DNA of 64,000 nucleotides from Pseudomonas entomophila (GTDB lineage: Bacteria; Pseudomonadota; Gammaproteobacteria; Pseudomonadales; Pseudomonadaceae): contig NZ_JAAMQI010000020.1 in NCBI RefSeq assembly GCF_013523165.1, positions 1-64,000 on the forward strand, read 5' to 3'. Below the pieces are notes generated by a model. It ran no database searches, had not been told where the DNA came from, and saw only the letters and a list, made by a program, of their open reading frames with translations. Below, in pieces: positions 1-8,294 of this stretch (within the stretch, counting starts at the first letter, position 1; each line of letters starts with the position of its first letter). The position numbers were made by a program, and so were the translations under genes.

Positions 1-891
1 GGCGGCGCGGGCGCCGACACGATGATCGGCGGGATGGGCAACGACACCTACTACGTCGACTCGGCCAATGACAAGGTCATCGAGACCTCGGCCAAGGGCG
101 GCATCGACACGGTCATCTCCAGCGTCACCCGTACCCTGGGCGACTACCAAGAGAACCTGACCTTGTCCGGCAACGCGCACCTCAATGGCACCGGCAATGC
201 CTTGGCCAACACGCTGATCGGCAACGCCGGCAACAACGTGCTCAACGGTGGCGCAGGTGCCGACACGATGATCGGCGGGATGGGCAACGACACCTACTAC
301 GTCGACTCGGCCAACGACAAGGTCATCGAGACCTCGGCCAAGGGCGGCATCGACACGGTCATCTCCAGCGTGACCCGTACCTTGGGCGAGTACCAGGAGA
401 ACCTGATCCTGTCCGGTACGTCCGCGCTCAACGGGACGGGCAACGCCCTGGCCAACACGCTGACGGGCAACGCCGGCAACAACGTGCTCACCGGCGGCGC
501 TGGCAATGACACCCTGATCGGCGGTGCCGGCAATGACCGACTGATCGGCGGGCTGGGCAAGGACACCCTGACCGGTGGCACCGGCAAGGACACCTTCGTC
601 TTCACCACGCTGAACGACATGGGGCTGACGCGTGCCACGTGGGACGTCATCACCGATTTCAAGCGCGGCGAGGACAAGATCGACCTGGGGGCGCTGGACG
701 CTAACGCCGCGACGGCGGCCAACGAGGCGTTCCATACCTTCATCAAGGGCACGGCGGCGTTCACCAGCGCCGGGCAACTGAAGTTCCAGGACGGCGTGCT
801 GTACGGCAACACCGATACGGACAGCGCGCCGGAGTTCGCCATTCAGATGGTGGGCATCACCAGCCTGACGGCGTCGGACTTCGTGCTCTAG
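1..891 (+). CDS. RTX-type calcium-binding secreted protein, C-terminal part
   Basis: The reading frame is open from the first base, so the N-terminus lies outside the window and only about 296 residues are seen. The visible part holds glycine- and aspartate-rich nonapeptides of the GGxGxDxLx class (for example GGAGNDTLIGGAGND), which in this family form a calcium-binding beta-roll. These are interspersed with a longer 82-residue unit that occurs twice. The last ~130 residues lack the repeats and end in a short acidic and hydrophobic tail (ASDFVL). That is the usual form of an uncleaved C-terminal type I secretion signal. It is therefore most likely exported by an ABC/HlyD/TolC-type system and folds outside the cell in calcium. 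Whether it is a protease, lipase, adhesin or toxin cannot be told, because the catalytic part is not in the window. No secretion genes follow it. Confidence 0.85.
   Translation, partial: GGAGADTMIGGMGNDTYYVDSANDKVIETSAKGGIDTVISSVTRTLGDYQENLTLSGNAHLNGTGNALANTLIGNAGNNVLNGGAGADTMIGGMGNDTYYVDSANDKVIETSAKGGIDTVISSVTRTLGEYQENLILSGTSALNGTGNALANTLTGNAGNNVLTGGAGNDTLIGGAGNDRLIGGLGKDTLTGGTGKDTFVFTTLNDMGLTRATWDVITDFKRGEDKIDLGALDANAATAANEAFHTFIKGTAAFTSAGQLKFQDGVLYGNTDTDSAPEFAIQMVGITSLTASDFVL
22..513 (+). repeat. Two tandem copies of a 246-bp coding repeat
   Basis: Positions 22-267 and 268-513 are two in-frame copies of an 82-codon unit inside the RTX gene. Both begin with the same codons (MIGGMGNDTYYVDSAND). 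The first ~125 bases are almost identical at DNA level and the copies diverge towards the end. The pattern fits recent duplication or homogenisation. More copies may lie upstream of the window. Confidence 0.85.
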
Positions 892-962
892 TCGAAGCAC
901 AGGGCGGCCAGCAGACGCCTGGCCTATGGTCGCCCCTTCTGACTCATCAGCACACTGGCAGC

Positions 963-1232
963 TCAGTCGACGCTGGGCAACCGCAGTTTGCGGATGCTCA
1001 GGCAGTCGCGCTGCTGTTGCTCGAGCGAGGCACGGGTCTGTTGCAGGGCCGTGTCGGCGGCGTCTTTGAGCAATTGCCAGTCTTGCTCGCCAATCAGGCC
1101 GCTGGCCTTCATTTCATCGGCGCGCTCGAGAAGCGTGGCGTGGTAATCGTCCGGCCAGTCCAGGCGGTAGCTGTCGTCTTCCAACAGCAGGCGCCAGGCG
1201 GTGATGGCGTTTCGCAGGGTGGTGTCGGTCAT
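963..1232 (-). CDS. Small hypothetical protein (89 aa)
   Basis: The product is soluble, highly charged and largely helical, with two aromatic-rich stretches (AWRLLLEDD and RLDWPDDYH) and a glutamine/arginine-rich second half. There is no signal peptide or membrane segment. The ATG at 1230-1232 was chosen because a GGAGA ribosome site lies just upstream. A longer frame running on to 1829 has no such support and crosses a repeat. I recognise no characterised family. It stands alone between the RTX gene and a LysR regulator. Confidence 0.6.
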   Translation of the reverse strand: MTDTTLRNAITAWRLLLEDDSYRLDWPDDYHATLLERADEMKASGLIGEQDWQLLKDAADTALQQTRASLEQQQRDCLSIRKLRLPSVD

Positions 1233-1440
1233 GGCGGGTCTCCAGAATGGCTGGCTGCAAGCAACAGACTGCCAGAGGTTTGGAGCGATTGAATGGATTG
1301 CATGGGTTCGCGACAAGTGGTGATAAGGCTGTCGCATTAGCGAGATCAATGAACACTGCGCGCCGGCAGAAGGTGCTTCGTTGCGGTATCTGTACAGGTA
1401 GATCTGACGCATCGCGTGGCTGATTTCATGGGCCCTTCGG

Positions 1441-1532
1441 TCCCAATCGCGGTACAGGGGCCGCTCCCCGTAGCTACACCGTAGTGGGAAAGCTTCGCTA
1501 TTCCCTGTGAGCGGCCCCTGTGCTGCGATTGG
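1441..1532. repeat. REP-like inverted repeat pair
   Basis: The sequence at about 1442-1466 and that at 1508-1532 are inverted copies of one ~25-base element (GAGCGGCCCCTGTgcYGCGATTGGG read outward) separated by ~41 bases. The element resembles one at 34980-35022, so it is a dispersed family in this genome. It occupies the 365-base gene-free gap 1233-1597. I see nothing else in that gap. Confidence 0.6.
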
Positions 1533-1597
1533 GCCTGAAAGGCCCACATTGGCCTCCTGTCGAACCGCATGCAGCGCCCCATACTCGCCTGTTCCGC

Positions 1598-2491
1598 TCA
1601 CCACCGATGATGCGCCATCAGGAAATCCACGAACACCCGCACCCGCGCCGGCATTGCCGCGCCGCCGACGAACACGGCATGGATAGGCTCCTGGTCGCCC
1701 GGATTCCAGGCCTCGAGCAACGGCACGAGCACGCCGCTGCGCAGGTCGTCGGCCACGCTGAAGGCGCCAATGCGGGCGATGCCAGCGCCCTCCCGGGCCA
1801 GCTGGGCCAGTGCTTCGCCGCTGTTGCACTGGATGTTGCCGGAGATCTTCAGGGAAAACGTCTGGCCGTCGCGCACGAAGGGCCAGTCCGGTTCGGCGCG
1901 GCGAAAGTTGAACCGCAGGCAGTTGTGCTGCAGCAGGTCCTCGGGCGTGTGCGGGGTGCCGTGGCGGGCGAGGTACTGGGGTGAGGCCACCACCACCTGG
2001 CCCGTGACGCCCAGGTAACGCGCGGTCAGCGGGCTGTCGGCCAGCTGGCCGAAGCGGATCGCCACGTCAGCCTGACCCGCCAGGATATCGACCACTTCGT
2101 CGCCCAGGGCCAAGTCCACCACGATGTTCGGGTAGCGCGCACTGAACGCCGCCACCAGCGGCACGATGGTCTTGCGGCCATGGCCGAGGGCGGCGCTGAC
2201 CCGCAATCGCCCTTGCGGCACGCCCTGGTCGGCGATGGCCTCCTCCACTTCGGCCAGGTCCGCCAGGATGCGCCGTGCCGCGCGCAGGTAGGCCTCACCT
2301 TCGGCCGTCAGGGCGATGGCGCGGGTCGTGCGCAGCAGCAGGCGCGTGCCCAGGCGCTGTTCGGTGCGCGCGATAGAGCGGCTGATGGCCGAGGGCGTCA
2401 CGTGCAGCGCCCGTGCGGCCGCCGACAGGCTGCCTTCTTGTACCACACGGTCGAACACGACCATTTCTCCCGACCGTCCACCCAGGTCCAT
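1598..2491 (-). CDS. LysR-family transcriptional regulator
   Basis: A 297-residue protein of normal LysR length. An N-terminal winged helix-turn-helix is evident (FDRVVQEGSLSAAARAL followed by TPSAISRSIARTEQRLG). A substrate-binding-like effector domain fills residues ~90-290. The ATG at 2489-2491 is preceded by GGGAGG at good spacing, better than the frame's first start codon twelve codons upstream. It is divergent from the MFS exporter at 2588, with about 96 bases between the two starts. By the usual LysR arrangement it probably controls that exporter and itself. The inducer cannot be predicted. Confidence 0.88.
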   Translation of the reverse strand: MDLGGRSGEMVVFDRVVQEGSLSAAARALHVTPSAISRSIARTEQRLGTRLLLRTTRAIALTAEGEAYLRAARRILADLAEVEEAIADQGVPQGRLRVSAALGHGRKTIVPLVAAFSARYPNIVVDLALGDEVVDILAGQADVAIRFGQLADSPLTARYLGVTGQVVVASPQYLARHGTPHTPEDLLQHNCLRFNFRRAEPDWPFVRDGQTFSLKISGNIQCNSGEALAQLAREGAGIARIGAFSVADDLRSGVLVPLLEAWNPGDQEPIHAVFVGGAAMPARVRVFVDFLMAHHRW

Positions 2492-2587
2492 TCGTGCCTC
2501 CCACGCACAGGTGCATACCAGAATCACCGGCTACCGGCTTTCGTGGCGGTAGCTTAGCATTCACCGCATAGATAAGGAGCTGTTCAC

Positions 2588-3778
2588 ATGCGTATCAACC
2601 CCCCTCTTCTGGCCTTGGCCACCGGCGCCTTCGGCATCGGCGTCACCGAGTTCGCGCCCATGGGCATGCTGCCCGGCATCGCGGCGGACCTGGGCGTCTC
2701 CATCCCGGCGGCTGGCCTGCTGATCAGCGCCTACGCCCTTGGCGTACTGGTCGGCGCGCCGCTCATGACCCTGACCACCGGCCGCATTCCTCGCCGGTAC
2801 CTGCTGATCGGCCTGATGGCCATCTTCACCTTGGGCAACGTGATGTCGGCCCTGGCTACCGACTACACCAGCCTGCTGATCGCCCGTGTGGTGACCTCGC
2901 TGAACCATGGCGCCTTCTTCGGCGTCGGGGCACTGGTGGCCGCGAGCGTGGTGGCGCCCGACAAGCGGGCCGGGGCGGTGGCCGCCATGTTCATGGGGTT
3001 GACGCTGGCAACCATCGGCGGCGTGCCCCTGGCCACCTGGTTCGGTGAGCTGCTCGGCTGGCGCCAGGCGTTCTGGGGCATTTCCGGGCTGGGCGTGCTG
3101 ACCATGGCGGCGCTCTGGTTCGCCTTGCCCAACGTGGCCCTGCCCCCCAGCGACGGCGTACTGGCCGAGCTGCGCGTACTGGGCCGTGGCCCGGTGCTGG
3201 CGGCGCTGGCGCTGACTGTGGTCGGCTCGGGCGCCATGTTCACCGTGTTCACCTACATCGCGCCGATCCTGACCCGTGAGACCCAGGCCTCGACCCTGTT
3301 CGTCACCGCCATGCTGGTGCTGTTCGGGATCGGCCTGACCCTGGGCAATCTCTGGGGCGGCAAGGCGGCGGACCGCTCCATCGACCGCACCCTGATCGCC
3401 TCCTTGAGCGTGCTGATCGTGGTGCTGCTGGCCTTCACCGTGCTGATGCGCTGGCCACTGCCGGCCGCCGTGGCCATCCTGGTCTGGGGCATCGCCAGCT
3501 TCGCCCTGGTACCGCCGCTGCAGATGCGCGTGATGGAAGCGGCCAAGGATGCCCCCAACCTGGCCTCGGCGGTCAACATCGGGGCCTTCAATTTGGGCAA
3601 TGCGGTCGGTGCCGCCTTGGGCGGTGCGGTGATCAAGGCAGGTTGGGGCTACCCGGCCATTTCGCTCGCCGGCGCTGGGGTGGCGGCCCTGGGCTTGGCA
3701 ATGGTGCTGGTCTTCGCCTGGCACGGCAAAAGCCGGTCGCGTCTGGCCGCCGCCCAGCCTGGCATCACGCCGGGTTGA
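2588..3778 (+). CDS. MFS transporter, drug/sugar efflux type
   Basis: A 396-residue protein with about twelve hydrophobic segments. The family signatures are the N-terminal TEFAPMGMLPGIAADLGVS stretch and a conserved TGRIPRR loop between helices 2 and 3, typical of the AraJ/YdhP-like DHA1 group of proton-driven exporters. The start is supported by AAGGAG eight bases upstream. The divergent LysR gene is the likely regulator. The substrate is unknown; members of this group export small drugs, sugars or metabolites across the inner membrane. Confidence 0.87.
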   Translation: MRINPPLLALATGAFGIGVTEFAPMGMLPGIAADLGVSIPAAGLLISAYALGVLVGAPLMTLTTGRIPRRYLLIGLMAIFTLGNVMSALATDYTSLLIARVVTSLNHGAFFGVGALVAASVVAPDKRAGAVAAMFMGLTLATIGGVPLATWFGELLGWRQAFWGISGLGVLTMAALWFALPNVALPPSDGVLAELRVLGRGPVLAALALTVVGSGAMFTVFTYIAPILTRETQASTLFVTAMLVLFGIGLTLGNLWGGKAADRSIDRTLIASLSVLIVVLLAFTVLMRWPLPAAVAILVWGIASFALVPPLQMRVMEAAKDAPNLASAVNIGAFNLGNAVGAALGGAVIKAGWGYPAISLAGAGVAALGLAMVLVFAWHGKSRSRLAAAQPGITPG

Positions 3779-3835
3779 GCAACCCTGTCACCCCTGCGCG
3801 AACGCGTGCCTGGCGCAAGGTGACGGCGCGGGCAC

Positions 3836-4249
3836 TCAGCCTGCCATGCCGCCCACCCACTGCCGCCAGGCCGCCGCGCTCATGCGGCCAAGAACGCGCG
3901 CCTGGCCACTGCCGGTGACCGACACGAACAGCGCGCTGGCAAAGGCGCCGTGGTGCTCACCGAGGGGCACCGGCGAATGTGGTCGTGAATCGCCGAGGTC
4001 CACCTCCGTGCCCTGCTCTGCTGGCACCTGCGCAAGGCGCCTGCCCGCGTCGGCATCGCACCAGGCAGGCGAGGCCACCAGAAAATGCGCTCTGCGCAGG
4101 TGCAGCCTCTCGGCGGGGCCGTCCATGCAGATCGGCAGGGCTTCGTCACTCTCCCTGGCCAGGCCGATCAACACCCTCCCCCCTTGCTCGGCCCACGACC
4201 CTTCGAGGCCTTGAAGACTCAACGTCATCTGCTCTGTGCTCAACGGCAT
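3836..4249 (-). CDS. Hypothetical protein (137 aa)
   Basis: No family was recognised. The protein is soluble, without signal peptide or membrane helix, and acidic, with short helical and strand-like stretches. The start is placed at the ATG at 4247-4249. The frame can be extended by eleven codons to a TTG, but that lacks a ribosome site. It is convergent with the MFS gene and lies upstream of a small lipoprotein gene on the same strand. The coding call rests on frame length and codon pattern, so it is moderate. Confidence 0.5.
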   Translation of the reverse strand: MPLSTEQMTLSLQGLEGSWAEQGGRVLIGLARESDEALPICMDGPAERLHLRRAHFLVASPAWCDADAGRRLAQVPAEQGTEVDLGDSRPHSPVPLGEHHGAFASALFVSVTGSGQARVLGRMSAAAWRQWVGGMAG

Positions 4250-4361
4250 GGGGCAACCCTCGGTGACGAACACGCACGCCAAGCGAACGCCCCTGCTCCC
4301 TGGACATCGACGCCGTCGATCGCGTTGGCATTGAAAACACGAACCCGCGCTCCTGGAACCG

Positions 4362-4772
4362 TCATGGCGTGCGCGACGACGGCCTCAAGGCCTGGCCCCA
4401 CGCTTGGTCCTTGTCATGCCGCCAGGCCCGGTCGGCCTCGCTGTCGCGCGCCAGGCGACGTTCGGTCTCGCTGTCGGCGCGCGCCTGGCACTGGCGAAAG
4501 CCATCGTCCCAGCCCAAGGCGTAGTCCGGTTGCTGGAGGTAAGCCGGCACGTTCTTGCGAAAGGCATCCAGCTCGCCAGCGGCATGGCGACCACTGGCGC
4601 AGCCATCGGCGAACCCGTCGACGAACACGGGTGGATAGCCTTCGGCCAGCAACCGCTCGGACGTGCTCTGGCAACCGCCCGAGAGGCTCAGCGCCATCAG
4701 CACGATCAGACCACGACCGACGGCAAGGCCCCTGGAAGCGCTGGACTCACGTCGGACACTGCATTGCTTCAT
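4362..4772 (-). CDS. Small lipoprotein (136 aa)
   Basis: The N-terminus is a basic region, then a hydrophobic stretch (GLIVLMALSLSGGC) ending in a good lipobox (LSGGC). Signal peptidase II cleavage would leave a lipidated cysteine. The mature part has a conserved-looking block (YPPVFVDGFADGCASGRHAAG, then ALGWDDGFRQC) with two further cysteines that may pair in the periplasm. The tail is rich in charged residues. The first ATG (4770-4772) is preferred over a TTG five codons upstream. The function is unknown. It lies divergently upstream of the chemoreceptor gene. Confidence 0.7.
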   Translation of the reverse strand: MKQCSVRRESSASRGLAVGRGLIVLMALSLSGGCQSTSERLLAEGYPPVFVDGFADGCASGRHAAGELDAFRKNVPAYLQQPDYALGWDDGFRQCQARADSETERRLARDSEADRAWRHDKDQAWGQALRPSSRTP

Positions 4773-4923
4773 CGCGTTTCTGGCCAAGGCCCACCTGCTC
4801 GCATCGAACCCCGGGTTGGGGTACCGCCAAGGTTAGGCACGCACGCCTTGCGAAGACGTCAACGCGATGTCAAAAAAATCGTGACATGGATCAAGGAAAT
4901 CAATAATGGCGATAGACACAACC

Positions 4924-4950
4924 TAAAGATCGCCAGCCATGAGCCGAGTC
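4924..4950 (+). promoter_or_regulatory. Sigma-28 (FliA) promoter
   Basis: TAAAG at 4924-4928, a 14-base spacer and GCCGAGTC at 4943-4950 match the flagellar sigma-28 consensus TAAAGTTT-N11-GCCGATAA in spacing and most positions. It lies about 27 bases upstream of the chemoreceptor start. Confidence 0.75.
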
Positions 4951-4976
4951 AATATAAAACGCCCAGGGTTCACGCC

Positions 4977-6611
4977 ATGTTACTACGCCAGCTCAACCTC
5001 GCCCCCCGCTCCATCCTCTGCTTCGGCTTCTTCTGCGTGATGATCGTCGCGCTGGGGCTGATCGCGCTCAAGCAGGCCTCGAGCCTGAACGACTCCGAGA
5101 AGTTCGTGGAGACCAACGTGGTGCCCAGCATCGCCTTGCTCGGCTCGCTCGACCGTGAGTTCGTCAGCATCCGTGGCGACAACGCACGCCTGCGCAACCC
5201 CGTCGAACCCGAGAGCCGCAAGGCCCAGGCGTTGGCGGACGTGCGCAAGACCCGCGCCAATATCGTGGAACTGCTGGCACGGCTGGAGCTGTTCATCGTC
5301 ACGCCGGCCGGCAAGCAGCAGTTCGGCCAGCTGTCCCAGCACTTCACCGCCTACGAGCAGTCCCAGGACCAGTACCTGACGCTGATCACCGCCGGCAGCC
5401 TGGATGAAGCCGTCACCCTGGCCAGTGGCTCGATGAAGCAGGTCGCCGATACAGTAGCGGACGACATCAAGGGCCTGATCCAGCTGAACAACGACAAGGC
5501 CAAGCGGGCCGGTGAAGAGGCCACCCGCACCTACGAGCAGGCCACCTTCATCGTGATCGCGTTCATCCTGGTCGGCACATTGGCCGCCGTCGTGCTCGCC
5601 CTGCTCTACACCCGCAGCGTCACCACGCCGATCAGCCAGTCGCTGGCGATTGCCGAACGCATCGCGGCCAATGACCTGAGCGAAGTCATCGACGCCCAGG
5701 GGCAGGACGAAGTGGCGCGGCTCATCCAGGCCCTGAGGGCCATGCAGCAGGGTCTGCGCACCACCTTGGCGTCGATCTCCGACTCGTCCAATCAACTGGC
5801 CTCCACCTCCGAGCAGATGCACGCGGTGACCGAGGATGCCAGCAAGGGCATGGTGCGCCAGAACCACGAAGTGGAAATGGCCGCGACTGCCGTCACCGAG
5901 ATGAGCGCGGCCGTCGAAGAAGTCGCCCGCAACGCCTCGGCCGCCTCGGAAGCCGCCAACCGCTCCAACGATGCCGCCGTTGCCGGACGTGAGCGCGTCG
6001 ACGAGACCGTGCAGGCCATCAACGTGATGGTCGCGCGTGTCCAGGACGCGTCCCACGAAGTCCAGGGGCTGGCCAGCATGGCCACCGACATCAGCCGCGT
6101 GCTGGACGTCATCCGGGCGATCGCCGAACAGACCAACCTGCTCGCGCTCAATGCCGCGATCGAGGCTGCCCGTGCCGGTGAGGCCGGACGGGGCTTCGCG
6201 GTGGTGGCCGACGAGGTGCGCGCGCTGGCCCATCGCACCCAGCAATCGACCAGCGAAATCGAGCAGATGATCAGCTCGATCCAGAAAGGCACCGAGGCTG
6301 CCGTCTCGGCGATGGACCACACCACGACCCAGGCGCAGAAGACCCGCGACACCGCACAAGGCGCTGGCAGTGCCCTGGTGGAGATCACCGAGTCGATCGG
6401 CAACATCACCGAACGCAACGTGCTGATCGCCACCGCGTCGGAAGAGCAGGCCCAGGTGGCCCGTGAAGTGGACCGCGGCCTGATCAGCATCCGTGACCTG
6501 TCCAGTCAGGCGTCGGAAGGCGCCGGCCAGACCGCGATCGCCACCTCCGAGCTGTCGCGCCTGGCGGTGGAGCTGAACAGGCTGGTCAAGCAGTTCCGCA
6601 TCCAGGGCTGA
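4977..6611 (+). CDS. Methyl-accepting chemotaxis protein
   Basis: A 544-residue transmembrane chemoreceptor. TM1 lies at about residues 12-33. A periplasmic four-helix-bundle-like ligand domain of ~150 residues follows, then TM2 at ~187-211, a HAMP domain and a long cytoplasmic coiled coil. The hairpin tip is canonical (AEQTNLLALNAAIEAARAG), where CheA and CheW bind. There is no obvious C-terminal pentapeptide for CheR tethering. The frame is open far upstream, but the ATG at 4977 fits the TM1 position and the sigma-28 promoter just before it. The ligand is unknown; the small helical-bundle sensor often binds organic acids or amino acids. Confidence 0.93.
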   Translation: MLLRQLNLAPRSILCFGFFCVMIVALGLIALKQASSLNDSEKFVETNVVPSIALLGSLDREFVSIRGDNARLRNPVEPESRKAQALADVRKTRANIVELLARLELFIVTPAGKQQFGQLSQHFTAYEQSQDQYLTLITAGSLDEAVTLASGSMKQVADTVADDIKGLIQLNNDKAKRAGEEATRTYEQATFIVIAFILVGTLAAVVLALLYTRSVTTPISQSLAIAERIAANDLSEVIDAQGQDEVARLIQALRAMQQGLRTTLASISDSSNQLASTSEQMHAVTEDASKGMVRQNHEVEMAATAVTEMSAAVEEVARNASAASEAANRSNDAAVAGRERVDETVQAINVMVARVQDASHEVQGLASMATDISRVLDVIRAIAEQTNLLALNAAIEAARAGEAGRGFAVVADEVRALAHRTQQSTSEIEQMISSIQKGTEAAVSAMDHTTTQAQKTRDTAQGAGSALVEITESIGNITERNVLIATASEEQAQVAREVDRGLISIRDLSSQASEGAGQTAIATSELSRLAVELNRLVKQFRIQG

Positions 6612-6653
6612 CCGGGCGCCCCACGACCGCCGCCTGCGTTGGACAGCTGGCGG

Positions 6654-6986
6654 TCAGAGCGCTGGATCGGTCTGCGGCACGCCATGAATCGAGCGCCAGT
6701 GGGCGATCTGGCGGTCGATGTTCCAGTGGATGATGGCGGTGTACAGCGACTCGATGAACGCCGCGTCCAATTCGCTGCCGGCTGCCCAGCGCACACGGTC
6801 CTCGAGCATCGCCGCCACCCGCCCGGGCGCCGGTATCGCCTGTTCGTTCGGCTTGAACCGGGTCGCGGCCTTCACGTAGGTCAGGCGCTGGCACAACGCC
6901 TCGAAGATCTGTCGGTCGTGGAAGTCGATACCGGCACGGATGTCGGACAGGCTGGTGCAGGCGTCGGCCGCCTTGAGGTCGGGCAT
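6654..6986 (-). CDS. pmsB: Isochorismate pyruvate-lyase (salicylate synthesis)
   Basis: A 110-residue chorismate-mutase-fold protein close to PchB/PmsB, which splits isochorismate into salicylate and pyruvate. The family pattern is clear: a DIRAGIDFHDRQI helix, YVKAATRFK with the active-site lysine, then IPAPGRVAAML and IIHWNIDRQI. It is the last gene of the pmsC-E-A-B operon, in the order published for P. fluorescens WCS374. The ATG at 6984-6986 has AAGGA seven bases upstream and matches the PchB start. Alternative in-frame ATG codons at 7004 and 7025 would add 6 or 13 residues. The stop is 28 bases from that of the convergent MCP gene's 3' flank. Confidence 0.92.
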   Translation of the reverse strand: MPDLKAADACTSLSDIRAGIDFHDRQIFEALCQRLTYVKAATRFKPNEQAIPAPGRVAAMLEDRVRWAAGSELDAAFIESLYTAIIHWNIDRQIAHWRSIHGVPQTDPAL

Positions 6987-7014
6987 GGTGGAGTCCTTGG
7001 ACATGGAAAAAGCC

Positions 7015-8232
7015 TCAGATGACATCGAATTGTGCAGAGGTCGTTCGCTCGCACGCCAGGCGCTGGCTGGCCGAGGCGGCAGGCCGGCCGTTCGACGGCC
7101 GGGTCAGGATGCGGTGCTCGGCGATCAAGGCATCGATCAGCGCATCCAGCCGACTGCGATCGTCATGGTGCGGCGTGGTGATCAGGTGCGCGACATCGCC
7201 GGAGGTGGCCAGGCTGTAGTCGTGTGCGATGGCGGCCGAGGGCCGTGGGAAGACCACGGTGATCGAGTTGTCATGACGCCAGGCAGGAATGCCCCCGGCT
7301 TGCAGGCGATCGACCGCGTACTGGGCCGCTTCCAGGCTGCGCCGGATGCGCTGGCGCCATTGCGTCGGTGAGTGGCTGCGCAGCGCGGCCCACAGGATCA
7401 TCGGCGTATGCCCGTTGCGCGAACCGCTGATGGTCTTGTCGTGCGCGGCGATGTAGTCGACCTCCACCGAGATCCGCTCGACGTTCTCGCGCTTGGCCAC
7501 CACGATGCCGCAGGGGATCGGCGAACCGATCATCTTGTGCCCGGACACGCAGATCGAGTCGATGCCATCGGCGAAGGTGAACGGCTGTGGCCGGTCGACG
7601 AAGGGCAGGATCATGCCGCTGAGCGCGGCGTCGGCGTGCAGGTAGTAGTCGTCGCGGGCGATGCCGGCCTGCGCCATCAGGTGCTGGATCCGGGCGATGT
7701 CGTCCACGGCACCGCGCACGGTGGTGCCGATGTTGGCGAAGATGATCGGGTGACGCTCGCCGTCGGCCACCACCTTGTCGTACAGGTCCTGATAGTCGAT
7801 TTCGCCGTTCGGCAGCGACGCGACCGCGCGGTACGGAATGCGCAGCAGCTTGACGATCTTGGCCACCGAATAGTGGGTGTCCCTGGAGTAGTACAGGGTG
7901 CCGTCCGGGAACAGCTCGCGCGCCAGGTAGCAGCCGAACATGTTGCCCTCGGTGCCGCCGTTGGTGACGTAGCCCCAGCTCTCGGCGAGCGGGATGCGGA
8001 ATAGTTCGGCGAACTGCGCCATCACCTCGCGCTCGAAATCGAAGGAGTTGAGCACGTAGTTGCTCGACTCGCCCCAATCGCCGCAGTTGTTGATGGAGAA
8101 CCGGAAAAAACGGTGCAGCGGCGCATAGTCGAAATCGGCGTTTTCCGGGTAACCGATGTTGAAGTACTGGTTTTCCAGGCAATGCTGCCAGAACGCATCC
8201 AGTCGGCGTTGGTCCTCGTGGGTCAGGATCAT
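7015..8232 (-). CDS. pmsA: PLP-dependent histidine decarboxylase
   Basis: A 405-residue group II pyridoxal-phosphate decarboxylase converting L-histidine to histamine, the amine moiety of pseudomonine. The PLP-binding lysine is K233 in SGHKMIGSP. The upstream blocks (TNGGTEGNMFGCYLAREL and HADAALSGM) are typical of bacterial PLP histidine decarboxylases. The ATG at 8230-8232 begins the conserved N-terminus; a further upstream extension is not conserved-looking. It lies 62 bases after pmsE and 28 bases before pmsB in one operon. Histamine would then be N-hydroxylated by the product of 15872-17191. Confidence 0.93.
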   Translation of the reverse strand: MILTHEDQRRLDAFWQHCLENQYFNIGYPENADFDYAPLHRFFRFSINNCGDWGESSNYVLNSFDFEREVMAQFAELFRIPLAESWGYVTNGGTEGNMFGCYLARELFPDGTLYYSRDTHYSVAKIVKLLRIPYRAVASLPNGEIDYQDLYDKVVADGERHPIIFANIGTTVRGAVDDIARIQHLMAQAGIARDDYYLHADAALSGMILPFVDRPQPFTFADGIDSICVSGHKMIGSPIPCGIVVAKRENVERISVEVDYIAAHDKTISGSRNGHTPMILWAALRSHSPTQWRQRIRRSLEAAQYAVDRLQAGGIPAWRHDNSITVVFPRPSAAIAHDYSLATSGDVAHLITTPHHDDRSRLDALIDALIAEHRILTRPSNGRPAASASQRLACERTTSAQFDVI

Positions 8233-8294
8233 GTTCAACTTCCTTGAATGAACCCGCCGGCCATGCCCGATGAAGGCACGGCCGGCAGGGGGCG

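Noticed and set aside
1233..1829. Extending the 89-aa gene at 963 to a 288-codon protein
   Set aside because: The extra part runs through the REP-like repeat pair and into the end of the LysR gene, and the internal ATG has a better ribosome site.
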